This document shows, in pieces, positions 57,677 to 64,000 of a stretch of DNA of 64,000 nt (position 1 is the first letter of the stretch; each line of letters begins with the position of its first letter). The position numbers and the translations under genes were made by a program. Source of the stretch: Stutzerimonas kunmingensis (GTDB lineage: Bacteria > Pseudomonadota > Gammaproteobacteria > Pseudomonadales > Pseudomonadaceae). Under the pieces are notes generated by a model that was not told the DNA's origin, searched no databases, and saw only the letters and a program-made list of their open reading frames with translations. The stretch lies in the NCBI RefSeq assembly GCF_021432085.1, contig NZ_CP090366.1:4030001-4094000 (forward strand). The letters run 5' to 3'.

Positions 57677-59899
57677 GTGTCTTCCAGCATCCTCCGCCTG
57701 GCGCTGCCCTCCCCCCTGCGTCGCCTGTTCGATTACCTGCCGCCGGCTGGCGTGTCACCCGCCGCTCTTCAACCAGGCGTACGCCTGCGCGTGCCATTCG
57801 GTCGACGCGAAGTGGTCGGCATTCTGGTCGAGCTGAGCGACCACAGCGAAGTGCCGGCGGAAAAGCTCAAGCCGGCCCTGGAACTGCTGGATAGCAAACC
57901 ACCCCTGCCCGCCCCGCTATTCAAGCTTTGCCTGTGGACCGCGCAGTATTATCAGCACAGCCTTGGCGACACCCTCAGCTGGGCACTGCCGGTACTGCTG
58001 CGTCAGGGCGAACCCGCTGAAGCGCGACAAGAGCGCTACTGGCACGTAGCCGAAGACGCGAGCCCTGACGATCCGCGATTGGTTCGTGCACCCAGGCAGC
58101 GCGAAGCGCTGAAGGCCATCGCCCAGCACGCTCACGGCTTGCCACATGCGCTGCTCAGCAAACTGCAGCTGAACAAGGACAGCCTCGACCTGCTGCTGGA
58201 AAAGGGCCTGGTGCGTATCGAATCCCGCCGCAGCAGGCCGACGCGCGGGCACAGTGGCGGCTGGCTGCTACAGGCCGAACTCACCTTGAATACACAGCAA
58301 CGCGCGGCCTTCGAGGCGGTGAGCGCGGGCCTCGGAGGATTTCAGGCGTTCCTGCTGGCGGGGGTGACCGGCAGCGGCAAGACCGAGGTCTACCTGCAAC
58401 TGATTCATCGCGTACTGGAAGCCGGCAAGCAGGCGCTGGTGCTGATCCCCGAGATCAACCTGGGGCCACAGACGCTCGCCCGCTTCGAACAGCGCTTCAA
58501 CGCCCGGATCGCGCTGCTGCACTCCAACGTCAACGATCGTGAGCGACTCGATGCCTGGCTCGCCGCCCGCGATGGCGAGGCGGACATCATCATCGGTACC
58601 CGTTCGGCCCTGTTCACGCCGATGAAGAATCCCGGCCTGATCATCATCGACGAGGAGCACGACGCCTCTTATAAACAGCAGGAAGGCTTGCGCTACCACG
58701 CCCGCGATCTGGCCCTGCTGCGCGCGCGCCAGGAGAACCTGCCGATTGTGCTCGGTTCGGCCACGCCCTCGCTGGAAAGCCTGCACAACGCCCACAGCGG
58801 CCGCTATGCGCTGCTCAAACTGACGCAACGGGCCGGCAATGCGCAGTCGCCGCGCTTCCTGCGCCTGGATGTCAAGAGTCGCCCGCTGGACGCCGGCATA
58901 TCCGGCCCGCTGCAACAGGCCATCGGCCAGACCCTCGGCGCCGGCCATCAGGTTTTGGTCTACCTCAACCGACGTGGCTTCGCCCCCACCCTGCTCTGCC
59001 ATGACTGCGGCTGGCTCAGCCAGTGCCCACGCTGCGACGCGCGGATGACCCTGCATCAACGTCACAATGAACTGCGCTGCCACCACTGCGGGCACGTCGA
59101 GCGGCCGCCGCGCAACTGTCCGGACTGCGGCAAGGTGGATCTGCGCCCGGTTGGCGCCGGAACGGAGCGCGCCGAGGAGCGCCTGGGCATCCTCTTTCCC
59201 GACTATCCGGTGCTGCGTATCGACCGCGACAGCACCTCGCGCAAGGGCGCGATGGAGCAGATGATCGGCACCATCAACCGCGGCGAACCCTGCCTGCTGG
59301 TCGGCACGCAGATGCTCGCCAAGGGTCACCATTTTCCGCGCGTCACGCTGGTGGCGATTCTCGATGCCGACGGCGGGCTGTTCTCAGCCGACTTCCGCGC
59401 CAGCGAGCGCATGGCCCAGCTGATTGTCCAGGTCGCCGGGCGCGCCGGGCGCGCAGAGGAGCCTGGCAAGGTCATCATCCAGACGCATCTGGCCGACCAT
59501 CCGCTGCTGGTGCAGCTGACCGAACAGGGTTATTTCGCCTTCGCCGAGCAGGCCCTGTCCGAGCGCCGCGCGGCCGGCCTGCCGCCGTTCAGCCACCTGG
59601 CGCTGCTGCGCGCCGAGGCACAGAAGCCCGGCCAGGCCGAAACCTTCCTCGACGACGCCTGCAACCTCGCCGAACAGTTGCTCGACCAGCTGCAGCTCAA
59701 CGGCGTCGACCTGCTCGGACCGGTTCCCGCACCGATGGAACGGCGTGCCGGCCGCTACAGGGCGCAATTACTGCTTCAGGGCAACGCGCGGGCGACCCTG
59801 CACCGGCTGATGGACGCCTGGGTCCCGATGCTCGAACAACTGCCCGGCGGTCGCGCCGTGCGCTGGAGCCTGGATGTCGACCCGATCGATCTGTTCTGA
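57677..59899 (+). CDS. priA: Primosomal protein N' (replication restart helicase)
   Basis: The 740-residue helicase restarts stalled replication forks. It has an N-terminal 3'-end-binding domain, Walker A GVTGSGKTEVYLQ, DEEH box, and a cluster of eight Cys (CHDCG, CPRC, CHHCG, CPDCG) for two zinc ions. GTG at 57677 follows AAGGAT. A longer frame upstream exists but overlaps rpmE and has no support. Confidence 0.96.
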   Translation: MSSSILRLALPSPLRRLFDYLPPAGVSPAALQPGVRLRVPFGRREVVGILVELSDHSEVPAEKLKPALELLDSKPPLPAPLFKLCLWTAQYYQHSLGDTLSWALPVLLRQGEPAEARQERYWHVAEDASPDDPRLVRAPRQREALKAIAQHAHGLPHALLSKLQLNKDSLDLLLEKGLVRIESRRSRPTRGHSGGWLLQAELTLNTQQRAAFEAVSAGLGGFQAFLLAGVTGSGKTEVYLQLIHRVLEAGKQALVLIPEINLGPQTLARFEQRFNARIALLHSNVNDRERLDAWLAARDGEADIIIGTRSALFTPMKNPGLIIIDEEHDASYKQQEGLRYHARDLALLRARQENLPIVLGSATPSLESLHNAHSGRYALLKLTQRAGNAQSPRFLRLDVKSRPLDAGISGPLQQAIGQTLGAGHQVLVYLNRRGFAPTLLCHDCGWLSQCPRCDARMTLHQRHNELRCHHCGHVERPPRNCPDCGKVDLRPVGAGTERAEERLGILFPDYPVLRIDRDSTSRKGAMEQMIGTINRGEPCLLVGTQMLAKGHHFPRVTLVAILDADGGLFSADFRASERMAQLIVQVAGRAGRAEEPGKVIIQTHLADHPLLVQLTEQGYFAFAEQALSERRAAGLPPFSHLALLRAEAQKPGQAETFLDDACNLAEQLLDQLQLNGVDLLGPVPAPMERRAGRYRAQLLLQGNARATLHRLMDAWVPMLEQLPGGRAVRWSLDVDPIDLF

Positions 59900-60013
59900 T
59901 CGCCTGATCGAAACCCGGACTTTTGCCGCCCTGCGCGCCACGCATCTTGAAGCGATACCCATCGCGACCCGATAATGCCGGGTTTTCGCGCACACTTGCG
60001 GACTGAGCCGACC

Positions 60014-61753
60014 ATGAAAGACAGCATTCGCCACCTGATCCAGCAAGCCCTCGTCCGCCTGACCGCCGAAGGCGTTCTGCCTGAAGGGCTGACCCCCGCG
60101 ATTCAGGTGGAAAACACCAGGGACAAAAGCCACGGCGATTTCGCCAGCAACATCGCCATGATGCTGGCCAAACCGGCCGGGCTGAAGCCGCGCGACCTGG
60201 CCGAGAAGCTGATCGCCGCGCTGCCGCAGGACGCACAGATCAGCAAGGTGGAAATCGCCGGACCAGGCTTTCTGAACTTCTTCCAGAACAGCGACGCACT
60301 GGCCGAGCGCCTCGAAGCGGCCCTGGCCGATCCACAGCTGGCAGTGCGCAAGGCGTCGGCGCCCCAGCGCGTGGTGATCGACCTGTCATCGCCGAACCTG
60401 GCGAAAGAGATGCATGTTGGCCACCTGCGCTCGACCATTATTGGTGACGCCGTCGGTCGTGTGCTCGAGTACCTCGGCGACGAGGTGATCCGGCAGAACC
60501 ACGTCGGCGACTGGGGCACCCAGTTCGGCATGCTGCTGGCTTACCTCGAGGAGAAACCGGCGGCGGCGGAAAGCGAGCTGTCCGACCTGGAGCAGTTCTA
60601 TCGCGCAGCGAAACAGCGCTTCGACGAGTCCGCCGAGTTCGCCGACCGCGCCCGCGAACTGGTGGTAAAGCTTCAAGCCGGGGACGCACAGTGCCTGAGC
60701 CTGTGGACGCGCTTCAACGATATTTCCCTGTCGCACTGCCAGAAGATCTACGACCGCCTCAACGTCAAGCTGACCCCGGCCGACGTCAAGGGTGAGAGCG
60801 CCTACAACGCCGAGCTTGCAGATATCGTCGAAGCCCTACGCAGTAAAGGTCTGCTCACCGAGGACAACGGCGCGCAGTGCGTCTTCCTCGACGAATTCAA
60901 GAACGCCGAAGGCAATCCGCTCCCGGTGATCGTGCAGAAGGCCGGCGGCGGCTACCTCTACGCCACCACCGACCTGGCGGCCATGCGTTACCGCAGCCAG
61001 GTCCTGCATGCCGATCGCGCGCTGTATTTCGTCGATCAGCGCCAGGCCCTGCATTTCCAGATGGCTTTCGAAGTGGCGCGTCGCGCCGGCTTCGTCCATG
61101 CCGGCATGCAGCTTGAGCACATGGGCTTCGGCACCATGAACGGCGCCGACGGCCGCCCGTTCAAGACCCGCGACGGCGGCACGGTAAAGCTGATCGATCT
61201 GCTCGACGAAGCCGAGCAGCGCGCCTATGCCCTGGTCAAGGGCAAGAATCCGGACCTCGATGAAGCCGAGCTGCGCCAGATCGCCCGCGCGGTGGGTATC
61301 AGCGCCGTCAAATATGCCGACCTGTCCAAGCACCGCACCAGCGACTATCGCTTCAACTTCGAACTGATGCTGAGCTTCGAAGGCAACACCGCGCCCTACC
61401 TGCTCTATGCCTACACCCGCGTGGCCAGCGTTTTCCGCAAGCTGGGTCAAGGCATCGATGAGATCACCGGGCAGATTCAGCTCGAGGCTGAGCAGGAACT
61501 GGCGCTCGCCGCCAAGCTCGCCCAGTTCGGCGAAGTGCTGAACAGCGTCGGCGAGAAAGGCGAACCGCACTTGCTGTGCGCTTACCTGTACGATCTGGCC
61601 GGGCTGTTCTCCAGTTTCTACGAGCACTGCCCGATCCTCAGCGCCGAACAGCCAGAGCAGAAGCAGAGTCGACTTCGCCTCGCTGCCCTGACCGGCAAGA
61701 CCCTCAAGCAGGGCCTGGAACTTCTCGGCCTGGAAACTCTGGAGCGCATGTAA
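60014..61753 (+). CDS. argS: Arginyl-tRNA synthetase
   Basis: The 579-residue class I synthetase has the HIGH-type motif HVGHLRS and the family phrase [12 protein letters not shown]; the C-terminal DALR domain binds the anticodon arm. ATG at 60014 is the likely start. It is followed without gap by the SPOR gene. Confidence 0.97.
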   Translation: MKDSIRHLIQQALVRLTAEGVLPEGLTPAIQVENTRDKSHGDFASNIAMMLAKPAGLKPRDLAEKLIAALPQDAQISKVEIAGPGFLNFFQNSDALAERLEAALADPQLAVRKASAPQRVVIDLSSPNLAKEMHVGHLRSTIIGDAVGRVLEYLGDEVIRQNHVGDWGTQFGMLLAYLEEKPAAAESELSDLEQFYRAAKQRFDESAEFADRARELVVKLQAGDAQCLSLWTRFNDISLSHCQKIYDRLNVKLTPADVKGESAYNAELADIVEALRSKGLLTEDNGAQCVFLDEFKNAEGNPLPVIVQKAGGGYLYATTDLAAMRYRSQVLHADRALYFVDQRQALHFQMAFEVARRAGFVHAGMQLEHMGFGTMNGADGRPFKTRDGGTVKLIDLLDEAEQRAYALVKGKNPDLDEAELRQIARAVGISAVKYADLSKHRTSDYRFNFELMLSFEGNTAPYLLYAYTRVASVFRKLGQGIDEITGQIQLEAEQELALAAKLAQFGEVLNSVGEKGEPHLLCAYLYDLAGLFSSFYEHCPILSAEQPEQKQSRLRLAALTGKTLKQGLELLGLETLERM

Positions 61754-62419
61754 GTGGCTGCAAGGAAGAAAGCCGCGCCCAAACGAGGCGCGAGCCGCTA
61801 TCAGGCGCCCGCCAAACAGGCCGTACCAGGCTGGATCTGGCTGGTCTGTGGCCTGGTCATCGGCGGTTTCATCATGTTTCTGATGAGCCTCGAGCCGGGT
61901 GGCGAGGAGGTCAAGCGCAACAAGGACGCACCCAAGACCGCGATCAAGGAGCAGCCCAAGCGCACGCCAGCCAGCGAGCAGGCGGCCAAGCCGAAGTACG
62001 ACTTCTATACGCTGCTACCGGAGTCGGAAGTGATTCTGCCGCCGGAAGCCAAGCAGCCGGAACCGCCGGCCAAGCCGGTAACGCCAGAGGAAGCAGCGAA
62101 GATCGACGAAGCCCGCGCGCAGGCCGCACTCAATGGCCAGGTACCACCGCCGCCGCCCACAGTGGCCAAGGCACCGGTTACCCAGTTCTTTCTGCAGGCC
62201 GGCTCGTTCCGCCAGCAGGCGGAGGCTGATCGGGTACGCGCGCAGATCATCCTGCTTGGTCAGGACGTGCGCGTGGAAAGCGTCAAGGTGCGTGATGAGC
62301 CTTGGTATCGCGTGCTGGTCGGACCCTTCGGCAGCCGCGAGCAACTGAATGCTGCACAAAAGACGCTGGCCGCCAGCGGCTACAAGAACCTGCTGTTGCA
62401 ACAGCGGCAGACGCGCTGA
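61754..62419 (+). CDS. FtsN-like SPOR-domain protein
   Basis: The 221-residue protein has a short cytoplasmic head, one membrane helix (about 28-48), a Pro/Lys-rich linker and a C-terminal SPOR domain (FFLQAGSFRQQAEADRVRAQIILLGQ). The build matches FtsN-like division proteins found behind argS. The GTG at 61754 follows the argS stop directly. It ends with a strong terminator. Confidence 0.9.
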   Translation: MAARKKAAPKRGASRYQAPAKQAVPGWIWLVCGLVIGGFIMFLMSLEPGGEEVKRNKDAPKTAIKEQPKRTPASEQAAKPKYDFYTLLPESEVILPPEAKQPEPPAKPVTPEEAAKIDEARAQAALNGQVPPPPPTVAKAPVTQFFLQAGSFRQQAEADRVRAQIILLGQDVRVESVKVRDEPWYRVLVGPFGSREQLNAAQKTLAASGYKNLLLQQRQTR

Positions 62420-62422
62420 ACG

Positions 62423-62453
62423 AAAAACGCCGGGCTTTCGACCCGGCGTTTTT
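62423..62453. terminator. Bidirectional terminator after the SPOR gene
   Basis: AAAAACGCCGGG and CCCGGCGTTTTT form a perfect 12-bp stem with a 7-base loop. It separates the plus-strand priA/argS group from the minus-strand reductase gene. Confidence 0.9.
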
Positions 62454-62475
62454 CATTCTGGCGCAGCAAACCGAA

Positions 62476-63447
62476 TCAGCTTTCCCGCGGCGCGTAGGCA
62501 AACACGTCAGCGCGCATCTGATGCGGGTCCATCCCCGCCTCCACCAACGCATCCAGCGTGCCATAGACCATCGACGGCGAGCCGCTGGCATAGATATGCA
62601 ACGGTTTGAGATCGTTGAAATCCTCGCGAATCGCTTCGTGCAGCATGCCGCAGCGACCTTCCCAGCCGCAGACGTCGCTGACGACACGGTGCAGATGCAG
62701 ATTGCTCATGCCCTGCCACTCATCCCAGTGCGACAGCTGGTAGAAGTCTTCGGGATGGCGAACACCCCAGTACAGATGCACCGGATGCGAGAACCCGGCT
62801 GCGCGGCAATACTCGATCAGACTGTGCATCTGCGCCATGCCGGTGCCCGCTGCAACCAGCACCAAGGGACCGTCCGGCAGTTCTGCCAGATGCGTGTCGC
62901 CGAATGGCAGCTGGATCCGCGCAAAGCCCTGCCGCCGCAGGAATGCCAGCAGCTCGATCGCGGATTCCTCACGCGCCAGCACGTGCAGCTCCAGCTCTCG
63001 GCCGCTGCCGGGAGCAGAGGCGAGGGAAAACGCCGACCACTCACCGTCCTCCCGTTGCAGCAACAGATATTGACCGGCGTGATAGCGCGGCTGGCGACCG
63101 GCCGGCAGGCGTAGGCGCAAGCGCACCACATCGCCACCGACCTCTTCATAGCCACTGAGCTGGCAGCTCAGCTCGCGTACCGGCAGTTCGCCGGGCGCCA
63201 GCACGCCATCCCACAGCAGCACGCAGTCTTCCAGTGGCTCGACCAGGCAGGCCAGCAGCTCGCCGTGATCGCGTACCTCGCCGGCCTGCCGCACACGTCC
63301 TTCGACCAGCAGCGAGGCGCAGATGTGGCAATTGCCGTTGCGACAGCTCTGCGGGCATTCGTAGCCCAGACGCCTGGCGGCATCGAGAAATCGTTCGCCG
63401 GGCCGCACGTCGAGCACGGCACCGGATGGCTGCAAAGTAACTTTCAT
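62476..63447 (-). CDS. 2Fe-2S/FAD oxidoreductase beside ubiD
   Basis: The 323-residue protein has an N-terminal plant-type ferredoxin domain (CPQSCRNGNCHIC, Cx4Cx2C), an FAD domain and an NAD domain (GPLVLVAAGTGMAQMHSL). It is often named CDP-6-deoxy-delta-3,4-glucoseen reductase in pseudomonads. Its position next to ubiD suggests a link to ubiquinone or aromatic metabolism, but the name is by similarity only. Start ATG at 63447. Confidence 0.88.
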   Translation of the reverse strand: MKVTLQPSGAVLDVRPGERFLDAARRLGYECPQSCRNGNCHICASLLVEGRVRQAGEVRDHGELLACLVEPLEDCVLLWDGVLAPGELPVRELSCQLSGYEEVGGDVVRLRLRLPAGRQPRYHAGQYLLLQREDGEWSAFSLASAPGSGRELELHVLAREESAIELLAFLRRQGFARIQLPFGDTHLAELPDGPLVLVAAGTGMAQMHSLIEYCRAAGFSHPVHLYWGVRHPEDFYQLSHWDEWQGMSNLHLHRVVSDVCGWEGRCGMLHEAIREDFNDLKPLHIYASGSPSMVYGTLDALVEAGMDPHQMRADVFAYAPRES

Positions 63448-63521
63448 GTGCACGTCTTATCAGTGAACGGGAAGACCCGCCAAGGCTTTCGGGCGGGCTC
63501 GGGCCCGCCTCTTCGGATATG

Positions 63522-64000
63522 TCAGTCGATACCCAGCTGCGACCAGAGTTCATCAACCCGCTGCTTCACCGCCGGGTCCTGAACGATGACCCGCCCCCAT
63601 TCGCGGTTGGTCTCGCCCGGCCATTTGTGGGTGGCATCCAGGCCCATCTTCGAGCCCAGCCCGGAGATCGGCGAAGCGAAATCCAGGTAGTCGATCGGGG
63701 TGTTGTCGATCATCACCGTGTCGCGCTTGGGATCCATGCGTGTGGTGATGGCCCAGATCACATCGTTCCAGTCGCGGGCGTTGATGTCGTCGTCGGTGAC
63801 GATGACAAACTTGGTGTACATGAACTGACGCAGGAAGCTCCACACGCCGAGCATGACCCGCTTGGCGTGGCCGGGATACTGCTTCTTCATCGTCACCACC
63901 GCCATGCGATAGGAACAGCCTTCCGGCGGCAGGTAGAAATCGACGATTTCCGGGAACTGCTTCTGCAGGATCGGTACGAACACCTCGTTCAGTGCCACGC
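63522..64000 (-). CDS. ubiD: UbiD, 3-polyprenyl-4-hydroxybenzoate decarboxylase (C-terminal part, runs off the edge)
   Basis: The visible C-terminal part of about 159 residues has the UbiD phrases [21 protein letters not shown] and [24 protein letters not shown]. UbiD uses prenylated FMN to remove the carboxyl group in ubiquinone synthesis. The N-terminus lies beyond position 64000. A gap of 74 bases separates it from the reductase gene on the same strand. Confidence 0.94.
   Translation of the reverse strand, partial: VALNEVFVPILQKQFPEIVDFYLPPEGCSYRMAVVTMKKQYPGHAKRVMLGVWSFLRQFMYTKFVIVTDDDINARDWNDVIWAITTRMDPKRDTVMIDNTPIDYLDFASPISGLGSKMGLDATHKWPGETNREWGRVIVQDPAVKQRVDELWSQLGID

Overview
The window looks like part of the chromosome of a high-GC gammaproteobacterium of the Pseudomonas/Stutzerimonas (P. 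stutzeri) group. The right half has the conserved Pseudomonas order hemE, gltD, gltB, damX-like, aroB, aroK, pilQPONM // ponA // malic enzyme, nuclease, rpmE // priA, argS and a SPOR protein. No database search was possible. All family names come from reading motifs and gene order.

Region 1 (1 to about 13,060) is the right-hand part of an integrated genomic island. It ends in a 3'-half duplicate of a CAU-anticodon tRNA gene (att site), next to a tyrosine recombinase and an AlpA-like regulator. The cargo starts with a type I restriction subunit gene (hsdR) cut in two by an IS5-family element with a 4-bp target duplication. Behind it lies a strongly AT-rich pair: a GHKL-type ATPase and a large protein with phosphoribosyltransferase-like stretches, itself split by a frameshift. 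This pair is the best candidate here for a little-described defence module. Three overlapping unknown genes follow (membrane, secreted, cytosolic). Next come a possible RelE-like protein, a glycine-rich-domain-protein-like protein with a Cys-rich tail, and a 45-residue Pro/Gly peptide.

Region 2 (13.2 to 17.0 kb) is ordinary chromosome: an SLC13-type permease, O-acetylhomoserine sulfhydrylase and thioredoxin 2. The trxC ribosome binding site lies in a perfect 11-bp hairpin.

Region 3 (17.0 to 33.5 kb) is an 18-gene, almost fully overlapping operon for an aryl polyene (APE/xanthomonadin-type) pigment lipid. It encodes a chain length factor, acyltransferases, two ACPs, an AMP ligase fused to a dehydratase, a glycosyltransferase, an aromatic amino acid ammonia-lyase, a thioesterase, a LolA-like carrier, an MMPL exporter, a flavin halogenase-like enzyme, a DUF3261 lipoprotein, two ketosynthases, a dehydratase and a ketoreductase. 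The ammonia-lyase presumably makes the aryl starter. ACP-bound elongation by KS/CLF, KR and DH enzymes builds the polyene, and the membrane and lipoprotein parts move the product to the outer membrane. One acyltransferase gene carries an apparent single-base deletion.

Region 4 (33.5 to 36.8 kb) holds two small proteins and a divergent LysR regulator/MFS transporter pair. Region 5 (36.8 to 64 kb) is core: heme synthesis, glutamate synthase, a SPOR/AAA protein, shikimate pathway genes, the type IV pilus alignment complex and secretin, PBP1A, malic enzyme, replication restart and translation genes, then a ferredoxin-type reductase beside ubiD, which runs off the right edge.
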